Assembly: GCA_038257535.1 (NCBI GenBank)
Contig: JBBSJE010000005.1
Span: 9,443-73,442 of the forward strand
Source of the DNA: JAGTJU01 sp038257535
GTDB taxonomy: Bacteria; Myxococcota_A; Polyangia; Fen-1088
Length of the DNA: 64,000 nt
Direction of reading: 5' to 3'
In this document: one piece after another, positions 16,642 through 25,601 of the stretch
How the letters are laid out: every line of letters starts with the position of its first letter
Numbering within the stretch: position 1 is the first letter of the stretch
Position numbers and translations under genes: made by a program
The notes under the pieces: generated by a model
Seen by the model: the letters and a program-made list of their open reading frames with translations, nothing else
Told to the model about the DNA's origin: nothing
Database searches by the model: none

Positions 16642-17415
16642 ATGTCTGAAACAGAAAACGAAGATCAGGGCCGCATCATCTTTGGTTTGCGCCCTGTAGA
16701 AGAGCTGTGTCGCGCACATCCCAAAGATGTATCGGTGATTTATGTGGCCGAGGGCTTGCGTACGCCCGACGTGGCGCGCGTGATTGCCGTTGCCAAAGAC
16801 CGAGGCATCGCCGTGCAATGGCGCCCCCGCGCCCTGGTGGCCGACTTGGCGGGCAAAGGCGCGCATCAAGGCATTGTGGCTGTGGCGGGGGCTTACCGCT
16901 ACGTGCCGGTGCCCACGATGTTGGAAGCCGCCGCGGCGCAGGGCCAAGCGCCCCTGTTGGTGTTGTTGGATGGGCTTACGGATCCGCAAAATTTGGGCGC
17001 AATTGTGCGCAGTGCAGAAGTGTTTGGCGCCCACGGCGTGGCCATTCCCGATCACAAGGCGGCGCCCATCACCGCAGGTGCCATCAAGGCGTCTGCGGGT
17101 GCCACCGAGCGCGTGCGCATCGCCCGCGTGCACAACTTTTTGGGCAGCATCGACAAGCTTCGCGAAAGCGGTGTGAAGGTTTGGGGCACCGGCGCCGACG
17201 AAGCGGGCGTGAGCGTGTTTGATGCGGATTTGACGGTACCCACGGCATTTGTGGTGGGCTCTGAAGGGCGCGGCATGCGCGAAGCGGTTTCGCGGCGCTG
17301 TGACGGCACGCTACGCATACCGATGGCGGGGCAAATTGCGTCGCTGAATGCTTCAGCGGCTGCCGCCATCGTGCTTTACGAGGCCATGCGCCAGCGTTTG
17401 CGCGGCGCTACTTAA
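16642..17415 (+). CDS. rlmB: SpoU-family rRNA 2'-O-methyltransferase, RlmB-like
   Basis: A 257-residue TrmH/RlmB-type enzyme that methylates a guanosine ribose in 23S rRNA. An N-terminal substrate-binding domain (IIFGLRPVEELCR, start of L30e-like fold) precedes the knotted SPOUT domain with all three motifs: NLGAIVRSAEVFGAHGV, VVGSEGRGM and LRIPMAGQIASLNASAAAAI. The gene starts 3 bases after pyrF. Its last 8 bases overlap the end of the convergent diguanylate cyclase gene. Confidence 0.92.
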   Translation: MSETENEDQGRIIFGLRPVEELCRAHPKDVSVIYVAEGLRTPDVARVIAVAKDRGIAVQWRPRALVADLAGKGAHQGIVAVAGAYRYVPVPTMLEAAAAQGQAPLLVLLDGLTDPQNLGAIVRSAEVFGAHGVAIPDHKAAPITAGAIKASAGATERVRIARVHNFLGSIDKLRESGVKVWGTGADEAGVSVFDADLTVPTAFVVGSEGRGMREAVSRRCDGTLRIPMAGQIASLNASAAAAIVLYEAMRQRLRGAT

Positions 17416-18331
17416 CGCAGTTGCGGCCAGCGCCCTTGGCGGCGTAAAGCAACTCGTCGGCGCGCGAGATGGCCACGACGACATCTTCGGCACGCCCCAC
17501 CTCGGAAACGCCAGCGGAGATGGTGACCGCCAAACCGCCCGGAAACACAATGTGTTGCACGGCATCGCGCAGGCGTTCGGCGCACAAACGCGCGCCTTCC
17601 AGATTGGTGTTGGGCAGCACCACCAAAAACTCTTCACCGCCCCAACGGGCCGCAAAGTCGCATACCCGTATCACATCGGCGATTGTGGCCCCAACGGCGC
17701 GCAGCACCTGATCGCCCACGTTGTGCCCGTAGGTGTCGTTGACCTTCTTGAAATGATCAACGTCAAGCAGCACCAAGGACATGCTGCCCCCGTAGCGCCG
17801 AAACTTTGATGACTCTCGACGGACGAATTGCTCCGCGCCGCGGCGGTTGGAAAGGCCGGTTAGCCGATCGGTCATCGAGAGCCGCTCGTAGGCGGCCACC
17901 AAATCAACTTCGGCCGTGATGTCCGTGCACACCACGATGATGGCTTCCTTGGGCATTGCAACCCGGCGCGCCACCCAGCGCACGATAGAGCGGTTGGGGC
18001 GCGACAGCTCGAATTCTTCGCAGGTGATGCGGCTTTCGAAGGGTAGCAAGAGGCCATCGCGAATGACCGGCGGTGGATCATCAACCAACGAAGCCACAAA
18101 ACTCATCAGCGCCGCGGGCGACATATCAAGAATGCTCTCGACAGGCACACCGAAAATTGCTGCCAGAGGGCGGCTGCACAGCGCCACTTTGCCTTGCTCG
18201 TCGATGACGAGAATGCCCGACTCAAGGCTGTTGGCCATTGCGTCCAGGAAGGGAAGCGCCACGCTCCAATCCCTTGCGATCTGATCCGCAAGGGTTTCAT
18301 GAGCCGGGCTTTCTTTTGCCGTTGATTTCAC
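17408..18331 (-). CDS. PAS-GGDEF diguanylate cyclase
   Basis: About 307 residues from a GTG that overlaps the STAS gene stop. A PAS-like sensor domain (residues about 30-130; ANSLESGILVIDEQGKVALC) precedes a GGDEF domain with the active-site variant RWGGEEF and the metal-binding DVDHFKKVND. These features predict synthesis of cyclic di-GMP. An I-site RxxD is not obvious upstream of GGEEF (VIRVCDFAARW contains RVCD, which could serve). Being third in an operon with an ATPase and a STAS protein suggests partner switching controls its output. Confidence 0.9.
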   Translation of the reverse strand: MKSTAKESPAHETLADQIARDWSVALPFLDAMANSLESGILVIDEQGKVALCSRPLAAIFGVPVESILDMSPAALMSFVASLVDDPPPVIRDGLLLPFESRITCEEFELSRPNRSIVRWVARRVAMPKEAIIVVCTDITAEVDLVAAYERLSMTDRLTGLSNRRGAEQFVRRESSKFRRYGGSMSLVLLDVDHFKKVNDTYGHNVGDQVLRAVGATIADVIRVCDFAARWGGEEFLVVLPNTNLEGARLCAERLRDAVQHIVFPGGLAVTISAGVSEVGRAEDVVVAISRADELLYAAKGAGRNCVK

Positions 18332-18708
18332 GTTTGAATGCTGACGAGGTCGTTGGCAAAGCACGAAAGCGCATGCAAGCTGCGTCGCTGCCAGTGTAGG
18401 CGTGGGCTGGATAAGAACACGATGCGGTACTGCTTCTCGGTTGGCTGTGCTTGAACCGAGCTTATCCAGGTGACGAACGCTTTTAAGCAGGATGAATTGA
18501 TGAATTCTAGATTGCGCACATCCACCGTCACTTCTCCGATGGAGTTTGTGACCGCGTGGTGGTGAATCGAAAGCAGAAATTCATCAAGCCTTTCTTTCAC
18601 ATTGAGGTCGGCGTTGCCCGTGATTGCGGTTTGCAAACTGGCACCATCAACTTGGGCAGATGCCGAGAAGTCGCTTTCGCGGACCGGAGAAATTGCAAGC
18701 TGGCTCAT
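18328..18708 (-). CDS. STAS-domain protein (anti-sigma-factor-antagonist-like)
   Basis: A 126-residue protein with the STAS core strand and switch-helix phrase (VTVDVRNLEFINSSCLKAFVTWI). The serine pair at INSSC is where SpoIIAA/RsbV proteins are phosphorylated by their partner kinase. Its gene is overlapped at both ends: 4 bases with the upstream ATPase and 4 with the diguanylate cyclase. Inference: it is the phospho-switch between the ATPase next door and the divergent PP2C phosphatase. Confidence 0.8.
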   Translation of the reverse strand: MSQLAISPVRESDFSASAQVDGASLQTAITGNADLNVKERLDEFLLSIHHHAVTNSIGEVTVDVRNLEFINSSCLKAFVTWISSVQAQPTEKQYRIVFLSSPRLHWQRRSLHALSCFANDLVSIQT

Positions 18709-19280
18709 GGCACCCTCCGTTCGGGAATCCGCGCGGTGGCGCGAATGAAAACTTGCGTGCCCTTGGAGTCAAACGCCAAAGTCATTTCGCCTTCGGCGCG
18801 TATTCTCGCAAGACCAAGCCCCGACACCGACACATCGGCGGCGTTGCGCCGCATCAACTCGAAGTAATAATCGTAGGGATCGTCGCGAGTGTTCATCTCA
18901 GCAAAGTTTTGCTTGAGGCGCTCTATGTGGCTAGGGCTCGTTTGGTTCATCATGGTTAAAACGGCCTGTCGCCCTCCTTCTTCATCGGGCCCCAGGCGCA
19001 AAGCCAGACAGGCTTGCCTGTTCTCGGCGTATTTCGCCGCATTCTCCAAAAGCTCGTGCGCAGCCATAGCGACACGGAAAACCGCGTCGGCGTCGTCTAC
19101 CAGCTTTTCCATGGCCTGCTCAACAAACCTTCGTGTGATCGACACGATCCGGGGATCCGTGTCCAAGGTCAGTTCGAGGCTGAGTCCCTCGTTTGTCATC
19201 TGCACCGGGGGACATCGGCTGGCAGTCATCAAAACTTTCATGTTGCTTGCAATATTCGGCACGCCGCGCTGCGTTTTCAC
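18705..19280 (-). CDS. GHKL ATPase-like protein, partner-switching kinase candidate
   Basis: The preferred start is GTG at 19280, with GGAGG ideally placed seven bases upstream. An ATG at 19304 has no such site. The protein of about 191 residues has the N box of GHKL ATPases (AAHELLENAAKYAE, near residue 90) and a weakly kept glycine region (VSVSGLGLARIRAEGE), as in RsbW/SpoIIAB-related and SiaB-like regulators. It probably binds or phosphorylates the STAS protein encoded immediately downstream. The glycine box is degenerate, so kinase activity is uncertain. Confidence 0.7.
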   Translation of the reverse strand: MKTQRGVPNIASNMKVLMTASRCPPVQMTNEGLSLELTLDTDPRIVSITRRFVEQAMEKLVDDADAVFRVAMAAHELLENAAKYAENRQACLALRLGPDEEGGRQAVLTMMNQTSPSHIERLKQNFAEMNTRDDPYDYYFELMRRNAADVSVSGLGLARIRAEGEMTLAFDSKGTQVFIRATARIPERRVP

Positions 19281-19351
19281 CTTTGCACCCTCCGAATCGT
19301 TCATTGTCTCAAGGATGTCGGCAACTCGCCGAAATGTCTCGAGGAGGAATT

Positions 19352-20854
19352 TTGGCCGAAAAACCGCCCATCCAGCCCAGCGTTGCCCATGACGCACGCC
19401 GGGGCATGCTGCTGACGACCGATTCGCCGGCGGTTCGGTTCGGGTCACCGCCGCCAGAGGGCCCAGGCGCCTGCAAGGCTCCGGTACCGCCATCGCAAAA
19501 AGATCCCAAAACGGTCAGATTGCTTTCGGGGCTGCGCTTGAAAGTTACCTTGACGCTGTTTATCACAGTGTTGTTAGTGGCCTTGTCAGGCCTGATCTTC
19601 GGCCTGGTGTCTCGCATCTTCGCCGAGTTAACCCCTTCAATGCGGGCGGAGCTTGAGTGGAAAACCCAACGCGGCGCCAAGGAGTTGGCGCAAGCCGCCG
19701 ACTTTGCCATCGTGGTTGGTGACGCCACTCTCATTAGAGAGGCGTGTGGGCCTTATATCGGCGGCGCGGATGTTTTGGCCATTGTGGCCACGGATCCAGA
19801 AGGCAATGTGCTGCTAGAGCACGGCAAGTCGCCGCAGCCGGTCCAACGTTTGTTTGTTGGGCCGCCGGGGAGCGTCCACGAAGGCAAAGGTCACTTCGTG
19901 TCGTGGGCGGAGTCGAAGATCGAGGGCCGGACCGTGGGACAACTGGCGTTGGTGATCTCTACGGCCAAGTTGGTGGCGGGGGAGAACCTGCGCAACAACA
20001 TTTTGGGCGCTGCGGGGCTGGGCTGTGTGGCGGCGTTGCTGCTCAGTTTGTTCTTCGTGAATTTCTATTTGGGCCCCGTGATTAGCCTGACACACAAGGC
20101 CTTGCGGACGGCGCGTGAGCTTGAGATTGCTCAGCGGATTCAAACCTCCATTTTGCCTCGCAACCTTTCCGTTGAAGGGCTTACGATCTCCGCCGCCATG
20201 GTTCCTGCAGAAGATGTTGGCGGTGATTACTACGATGTGGTGCCAACGCAGGGCGGGGCATGGATCGGGGTGGGCGACGTGGCGGGGCATGGCCTTAAAG
20301 CGGGCCTCATTATGCTGATGGTGCAAAGCGTGGTTGCCGCTCTCACCCGGCAGCGGGCCCGCACGAGTCCAAAAGAGATCTTGGAAATTTTGAACCGCGT
20401 GCTGTTCGACAACGTTCGTCAGCGCTTGGGAAGCGACGAGCACGTCACGTTTACGCTGATGCGCTACGAGGCTGATGGCAGCTTGGTTTATGCGGGCGCC
20501 CATGAAGACATCCTGATTTGCCGGGCAAAAGACGGAAAATGCGAGATCGTTCCCACCCCGGGCACCTGGATGGGGGCCATCGCCAATGTGTCGCGTTCCA
20601 TCACCGATTCCACCGCCAAACTGGAACCGGGCGATCTCATGGTGTTGTACACCGATGGGGTTATAGAGGCCCACAACCCGCAAGGCGAGCAGTTTGGCCT
20701 GGATCGCGTGATCGAACTGGTCGAAAAGCATCACGCGGACGAGCCAGAACTGGTGGTTCAGACCATCGTTCAGGCTGCGTTGCAGTGGGGGCCCGTGCAG
20801 GACGACGACGTCACCCTGTTGGCCATACGCTATCAAGGCAACGGAGGCGCTTAG
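19352..20854 (+). CDS. Membrane-anchored PP2C/SpoIIE-type phosphatase
   Basis: Two membrane helices (LTLFITVLLVALSGLIFGLV and a second near residue 225) enclose an extracytoplasmic sensor domain of about 140 residues. The cytoplasmic part begins with a short linker ending in ELEIAQRIQTSILP, then a PP2C domain with the metal-binding aspartates (AEDVGGDYYDV, GVGDVAGHGL, VLYTDGVIEA, DDDVTLLA). Such phosphatases dephosphorylate STAS proteins. The start is taken at a TTG (19352) preceded by GAGGAGGA; upstream frame is open but overlaps the divergent gene. It is divergent from the ATPase-STAS-GGDEF operon with about 70 bases between starts. Confidence 0.88.
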   Translation: MAEKPPIQPSVAHDARRGMLLTTDSPAVRFGSPPPEGPGACKAPVPPSQKDPKTVRLLSGLRLKVTLTLFITVLLVALSGLIFGLVSRIFAELTPSMRAELEWKTQRGAKELAQAADFAIVVGDATLIREACGPYIGGADVLAIVATDPEGNVLLEHGKSPQPVQRLFVGPPGSVHEGKGHFVSWAESKIEGRTVGQLALVISTAKLVAGENLRNNILGAAGLGCVAALLLSLFFVNFYLGPVISLTHKALRTARELEIAQRIQTSILPRNLSVEGLTISAAMVPAEDVGGDYYDVVPTQGGAWIGVGDVAGHGLKAGLIMLMVQSVVAALTRQRARTSPKEILEILNRVLFDNVRQRLGSDEHVTFTLMRYEADGSLVYAGAHEDILICRAKDGKCEIVPTPGTWMGAIANVSRSITDSTAKLEPGDLMVLYTDGVIEAHNPQGEQFGLDRVIELVEKHHADEPELVVQTIVQAALQWGPVQDDDVTLLAIRYQGNGGA

Positions 20855-20868
20855 GCATACGCTTAGGC

Positions 20869-22044
20869 CTATTTGGCCACCGGCAATCGCAGGCGCGCCT
20901 GGGTGCCATCGCTGGGCGACGACGCAAGCACCAACTCGGCGCGGTGTTCGGACAAGATGCGCTCGGCCACCGCCAGCCCCAAACCCAAACCACCGCGGGC
21001 GCGTTTTGTGCTGAAAAAGGGCGTTCGAATCCTCTCGGCGATTTCCGGGGAGATGCCGGGCCCCTGGTCTCGCACGGTAAGCTCCACACACTGTTCTTCG
21101 GGCACATAGCGAGTTGCCAGATCAACCCGTTGTGATCGATCTGTGAGCGCTTCGAGGGCGTTGAGCAAAACATTGACCACAGCTTGAACCAACCTGGGCG
21201 CATCGCCTTCAACAGGCGGCAGATCCGCCGCCAGGCTCTGGCTGAAATGATCTGTGGTGCGTCTTATGCGTCCTTCAAGCAGTGTCACAGCCGATGCCAC
21301 CACATCGTTAAGCGCGAGGGCGCGTAGGGGGCCCGGGGCGTCCGTGTTTACGTAAGCCCGAAGTTCGGAGACGATGTGGCGAATGCGGTCTGCGCCCGAG
21401 AGGATTTGTTCAAGCATGCGAGGCGTTTCAATCCGCATTTCTTCGTAGGGCAATCCCGCCAACGTCAATTCCGGAGGAAGAGGGCGTTGTTCGAGAGCGG
21501 CCAACATATCGTGAAACACGCGTTTCAAGAGCGAAGCGTTCAAGGTAATGAAGTGGTTGGGATTGTTGATCTCATGGATCACCCCCGCAACCAGCGCGCT
21601 CAGTGAAATCATTTTGTCTAAACGAACCACCTCTTGCTCGCGCAGCCTTTGTTCTTCAGCGGCGTTCAAGCGGCTGGTCTCGTCGCTGACGAAAGCCAGA
21701 GCTCCCACGAAAGACCCCGCTGGGTCGTAAAGCGGGCTTGCGACCATGCTGGTCCACAGCGTGTGCCCTTGTTTGTGCATGAGGCGAAACGCGTGGCGTT
21801 CGCGAAGACCTGCGCGACGGCGGCTCATGTTGGTTCGCGCCTCGATTTTGGCGGCCTCGTCCATGAAATCGTACATGGAATGGCCCAACATTTCGGCGCG
21901 TTCGTACCCCAACATGTCAGCCATGGCCGCGTTGACAAACGTCGTTATGCTTTCTTGGTCTATGGTCCAAATGCCCTCCGCCGCGCTTTCAACAATAATC
22001 CGGTAAAGATCGCTGGGGAGCGTTTCGGCGTCATTGGCGGTCAT
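20869..22044 (-). CDS. PAS histidine kinase
   Basis: A 391-residue soluble sensor kinase. A PAS domain (residues about 15-130; YRIIVESAAEGIWTIDQESI) is followed by a HisKA-type domain with LVAGVIHEINNPNHFI (phospho-acceptor histidine near 157) and a HATPase_c domain (N box NVLLNALEAL, G boxes DQGPGISPE and GGLGLGLAV). No receiver domain is fused or adjacent. Its start overlaps the upstream amidohydrolase stop by 4 bases, making it the last gene of the long operon beginning at 28876. Confidence 0.9.
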   Translation of the reverse strand: MTANDAETLPSDLYRIIVESAAEGIWTIDQESITTFVNAAMADMLGYERAEMLGHSMYDFMDEAAKIEARTNMSRRRAGLRERHAFRLMHKQGHTLWTSMVASPLYDPAGSFVGALAFVSDETSRLNAAEEQRLREQEVVRLDKMISLSALVAGVIHEINNPNHFITLNASLLKRVFHDMLAALEQRPLPPELTLAGLPYEEMRIETPRMLEQILSGADRIRHIVSELRAYVNTDAPGPLRALALNDVVASAVTLLEGRIRRTTDHFSQSLAADLPPVEGDAPRLVQAVVNVLLNALEALTDRSQRVDLATRYVPEEQCVELTVRDQGPGISPEIAERIRTPFFSTKRARGGLGLGLAVAERILSEHRAELVLASSPSDGTQARLRLPVAK

Positions 22045-22868
22045 GGTGAAAACACATCCAGTTTGCGAAGCAAGTCAGATAGCGCTTGTCGAAGGCGCGC
22101 AAAGCCCGGCTCAACTTTTGTGAAAGTGGCTTCGTTCATGTACAGATCGCGGCGCATCTCGATCTGAATGGCGTGAACGTTGTCCGCGGGGCGGCCATGA
22201 TGGCTGGTGATGAAGCCGCCTTGATAGGGTTCGTTGAACTTCACGCGAAAACCGTTGTCGCCAAAATGTTGGTTCACCGCTGCCGACAGTGTGGGGCCGC
22301 AGCTGGTTCCCATACGATTGCCAGGAACAATGTCGGCGCGCGCAGCACCGGGATCGCTGTGCCCTGCGCGCCCTTGCGACGGCATAGAGTGTCCATCGAC
22401 CAAAATCGCGAAACCAAACTTCGCTTGAGCCCGTTGTAATCCGGTGCGCAGGGCCCCGTGGTAGGCCGCGTGAATCTGTTGCCGCTGCTGCCATTCCTGC
22501 CACGACAACGGTCGCGCCAGGGCGGGCGCCTCGGTGGTGGTGACCTCCCACACAAAGCCGCGCCCATTGCTGTTGAGGGGGTGCGGATGGGCGGGGACAG
22601 CGCGTGCGGAGACATCGTCAGGGTGCCGGTTCAAGTCGCAGACAAAGCGTGACAACTGGGCGCGCACAAACGCCCCCTGCGGCAGATCCACGTAAAGCTC
22701 GTCTACAAAAAGGTCTGCATCTTGGCGCACGTCAAGGCTAGGCGCGAGCGCATCGCCAAAGGGGCCCGTCGCAATGCCAGCGTGGGGAACGGAGACGACA
22801 ACCGGCGTGGCCGGCGATTGTGGCAACAAGGCCCAAAAACTGTCCCAAGGCCCCGAGATGACATCCAT
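22041..22868 (-). CDS. N-formylglutamate-amidohydrolase-family protein
   Basis: About 275 residues from ATG 22868, matching the HutG-like family (FGase): PVVVSVPHAGIATGPFG near the N-terminus, DLNRHPDD, the DGHSMPS metal-site motif near residue 155 and IQIEMRRDLYM near the C-terminus. The enzyme would release formate from N-formylglutamate in histidine degradation, but no other hut genes are near, so another N-acyl or peptide substrate is possible. It sits between a beta-barrel protein and a histidine kinase in an envelope operon, an odd setting for a catabolic enzyme. Confidence 0.82.
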   Translation of the reverse strand: MDVISGPWDSFWALLPQSPATPVVVSVPHAGIATGPFGDALAPSLDVRQDADLFVDELYVDLPQGAFVRAQLSRFVCDLNRHPDDVSARAVPAHPHPLNSNGRGFVWEVTTTEAPALARPLSWQEWQQRQQIHAAYHGALRTGLQRAQAKFGFAILVDGHSMPSQGRAGHSDPGAARADIVPGNRMGTSCGPTLSAAVNQHFGDNGFRVKFNEPYQGGFITSHHGRPADNVHAIQIEMRRDLYMNEATFTKVEPGFARLRQALSDLLRKLDVFSP

Positions 22869-22893
22869 AGACCCGAATCTAACGCATAAAGCG

Positions 22894-24651
22894 CTACCAG
22901 CGCTGCCGAACGCCCAGCGTCGCGGCGGCGCCGCCCAAATTGCCGCGCACCACATCGCCGGAACCGAGCTTGCCACCTGGAATGTCCGAAAAGCTTGCCC
23001 CCACGGCGAGTTGTGTCTGGCCGGTGCCAAAAACCACGTCGACCGACAGCCGCAAGGCGCCGGTCCAGGCGGCGCCGTTGACCTGGGCGCCGAGGGTGCT
23101 GTTTTGCACCCACAAACGGGCGGGTCCAGCCTGAATCCCTAAAAACACGCTGACAGAGCGAAGCGGACGCACCCGCCACGCCGCCCCCAACAGCAGCGGC
23201 ATCGCGTGGGCTCGCAGACGTGACAGCCCAGTGTTGGAATCGATGTTGCGCTGATGTGTGACATAGCCCAGCGAACTTTGCAGAAACAGACCTTGGGGCC
23301 ATCTGATCCATCGGCCGAGCTGTGCCTGGGCTTCTGCGGTGATGCCGAGTCCCCACCCGGTGTCAGCGCCGAACAGGGGCCCAACGCGGCCGAGCGCGGC
23401 CCAACTGTATTCGGGGCTGGGCGGCACAGGTAGGGCGGGCGCTTGCCGGGCAGTGACCTCCAAGCTGACTTCATGACGTGCATAAGCATTGCCATCAATG
23501 GCTTCAACAACAAGCTTGGCGTCTGCAAGCGCCTGCTTGGGAGCTGGCACCGTGACGCGAAGGCGCCCCTCGCTGCGGGTGGCATTGGCCACCGGTGCGC
23601 CGTTGATGTACAGCCGCGTGTTGGCGGTGCTGGTGGCCTCTCCCCACATGTCCTCCGCGCGCACAACAAGCGCCAAACGTTGGGTGGAGCCCACGGCCAA
23701 AGCCACGCGGTTGGGAATCATCATGAGCCTAGCTGCGGGCCCCGCCAGCAAGGCCACCTCAGCGTGGGCGGAAACGTCGGTGGTTGCAGGCGACGGTTCT
23801 GATGGCGCGGCCCCGGGCGCAGTTTCATAGGCGCGTAGCTGCATGCGGGGATGCGCGCTGAGCAAAGGCGCCGTTGCCAAAAACCGCGTCCAACCGGGCC
23901 CGCCATGCAGAGGGTGCGCGCGCCGACCATTGGCCTGTAAGGCAAAGGCAGTTTGGGGCGCTGGATTTGCGTGCGCGTCCATACCGAACACCAAGACCTC
24001 GGTGGGACGACCGTGCGTGGCGGTCTCAGGCGCCAGCACCAACAAACGCGAAAATGGGGGCACGCCCAAATCCAAAATTTCCTCCGCCATCTTTCCCACC
24101 GCGTTTGTCGTCCGCGCAACCGCCATAGACACCCCCGGAGGCACGACGACGGGCACACGCACGTCGCCCGTGGCACTGGCGCGCTTGGGGCCGAAAACGC
24201 GACCCGCCACCGTGAGCGTGACTTCTGCGCGCGGATCCGTTTGGAAAGCGGGGGAGGCCACGGCAGGCAGGGGGACAAACAGTGCCCCTGCCACATCAAT
24301 GTCCGCACTTCGCATTTGGGCCGCGACGATCAAGCCTTGGGGCGCGCGCCGTGTGGGCAACACCAAGCGTCCACTCCAAGCCGCGGGGCCGCTTGGCGTA
24401 AGATCTTGAACTTCACCCGCGCTGGTGAGCATGCGCAGTGATGCCCACGCGCTGGGCGGCAAGGGTCCGATTGATGATGTGACGGTAACGCTGACTTCCT
24501 GGTTGACGCCAAGTACGGGATCAGGCGGTGTGATCGACAGTTGCAGTCCCAGGTCTATCGGCGTAGTGCGGGCGGCTGCCTGCTGATCTCGGACGCTTTC
24601 GGCAGCGCCCGCGGCAAGCAAAGCAGCGAAGGCGAGAGTGGCCGCCATCAT
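22894..24651 (-). CDS. Secreted multi-domain protein with outer-membrane barrel-like C-terminus
   Basis: A signal peptide (MMAATLAFAALLAAGAAES) precedes Ig-like beta domains (residues about 35-410; LQLSITPPDPVLGVNQEVSVTV, and RLALVVRAEDMWGEATST near 330). The last 170 residues look like amphipathic strands ending in tryptophan (LGVRQRW), the usual recognition end of outer-membrane barrels. The start is ATG 24651, overlapping the FecR gene stop (ATGA). A TTG at 24660 has better spacing to GGAGG and is a real alternative. No family name is certain. Confidence 0.68.
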   Translation of the reverse strand: MMAATLAFAALLAAGAAESVRDQQAAARTTPIDLGLQLSITPPDPVLGVNQEVSVTVTSSIGPLPPSAWASLRMLTSAGEVQDLTPSGPAAWSGRLVLPTRRAPQGLIVAAQMRSADIDVAGALFVPLPAVASPAFQTDPRAEVTLTVAGRVFGPKRASATGDVRVPVVVPPGVSMAVARTTNAVGKMAEEILDLGVPPFSRLLVLAPETATHGRPTEVLVFGMDAHANPAPQTAFALQANGRRAHPLHGGPGWTRFLATAPLLSAHPRMQLRAYETAPGAAPSEPSPATTDVSAHAEVALLAGPAARLMMIPNRVALAVGSTQRLALVVRAEDMWGEATSTANTRLYINGAPVANATRSEGRLRVTVPAPKQALADAKLVVEAIDGNAYARHEVSLEVTARQAPALPVPPSPEYSWAALGRVGPLFGADTGWGLGITAEAQAQLGRWIRWPQGLFLQSSLGYVTHQRNIDSNTGLSRLRAHAMPLLLGAAWRVRPLRSVSVFLGIQAGPARLWVQNSTLGAQVNGAAWTGALRLSVDVVFGTGQTQLAVGASFSDIPGGKLGSGDVVRGNLGGAAATLGVRQRW

Positions 24652-25601
24652 GGCGCCCAAAGTTCCTCCTTTTTTACCTCCAAAGCTGGCGCGGAGGCTT
24701 CACGCTTCACCGTGCCTGTCACAGCCTTGTGCCGCCCTTGGATGTCCTGCTCTCGCACGTGCACGGCGTTGGCGCCGAGCTTCAGGGGGATTTCGGCCGA
24801 AAACGTGCCATCGGCGTTCACCTCAACTTTGCGACCATTGATCACCACCTGTGACGAGGGCCTGGCGGTCCCTTGAATTTTCGCCGTGTCTTTTGTGGGC
24901 GGGGTTTCGGGCCAAATGACGGAGAGCAAGAGATCGTCTGGGAATTCTCGCGGCGGGCTGGGCGGCCGTCCCGGCGCCGCAACGCTTTCGGTTCCCGGCT
25001 CAATCGTGACGGCTTGTCCTTGGGCCTTGAAGTGCACCTGACCTTCGGACACCGCCACCGCCACTTGGCCTGAAGGAGCGCGCGCCACCACCCAGCGCGA
25101 TGGGCCCACGTTGACCGACTCCGTGGCGTCGGCGGCAATCGCAAGCGTTTCTTCGTTGCCCTCTACGGAGGCTGACACGTTGCCGTCGCCAGACAAGACG
25201 GAGAATTTTGCCGTCTGTTCTGCGAGCGCCTCCACGCGGATTTCAAGATTCTGAAGCACCTCGATTTCGGTGCCTCCGCGGCGCACCAAAACCCGCGCCT
25301 GCGCAGCGGTGCGAATGATGTCCTGCAAGGACAAAAAGTCTCCTGGCTGTAAGGCGTAAGTGCGGCCATCTTGAACGCATTCCACAACGCCTTGCACGCC
25401 GGTCACGCGGAAGCGTCCGGGATCGGCTTTCGGAAACAACGCGCGGCTCACCCGTGCCGGGCCTGGCACGCGTGGGGTGGACTTGGTCTCGAACAGCTTG
25501 CGAGATCCGATGCCTGCCAAAATGAGAACTGCGGCCATGGCCACGGCGGCACCAAGAGCCAAAACAACGGAACGCAGCCGTGGACGCGCCATGGAGGCCA
25601 T
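24648..25601 (-). CDS. FecR-domain membrane-anchored protein with Ig-like tail
   Basis: A 317-residue protein with an N-terminal membrane anchor (VVLALGAAVAMAAVLILAGI), a FecR-type beta domain (residues about 65-215, with YALQPGDFLSLQDIIRT and ATESVNVGPSRW), and a C-terminal Ig-like module (GTARPSSQVVINGRKVEVN, GTFSAEIPLKLGAN). FecR domains are periplasmic signalling or glycan-associated modules; no ECF sigma factor is adjacent. Its ATG directly follows the stop of the upstream kinase gene, pointing to coupled translation. Confidence 0.82.
   Translation of the reverse strand: MASMARPRLRSVVLALGAAVAMAAVLILAGIGSRKLFETKSTPRVPGPARVSRALFPKADPGRFRVTGVQGVVECVQDGRTYALQPGDFLSLQDIIRTAAQARVLVRRGGTEIEVLQNLEIRVEALAEQTAKFSVLSGDGNVSASVEGNEETLAIAADATESVNVGPSRWVVARAPSGQVAVAVSEGQVHFKAQGQAVTIEPGTESVAAPGRPPSPPREFPDDLLLSVIWPETPPTKDTAKIQGTARPSSQVVINGRKVEVNADGTFSAEIPLKLGANAVHVREQDIQGRHKAVTGTVKREASAPALEVKKEELWAP

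Noticed and set aside
15994..17133. Minus-strand open frame (379 codons) over pyrF and rlmB
   Set aside because: Both genes underneath are conserved enzymes in frame; the antisense frame is a compositional artefact.
19814..21091. Minus-strand open frame (425 codons) over the PP2C gene
   Set aside because: Antisense to conserved phosphatase motifs; composition has no domain features.
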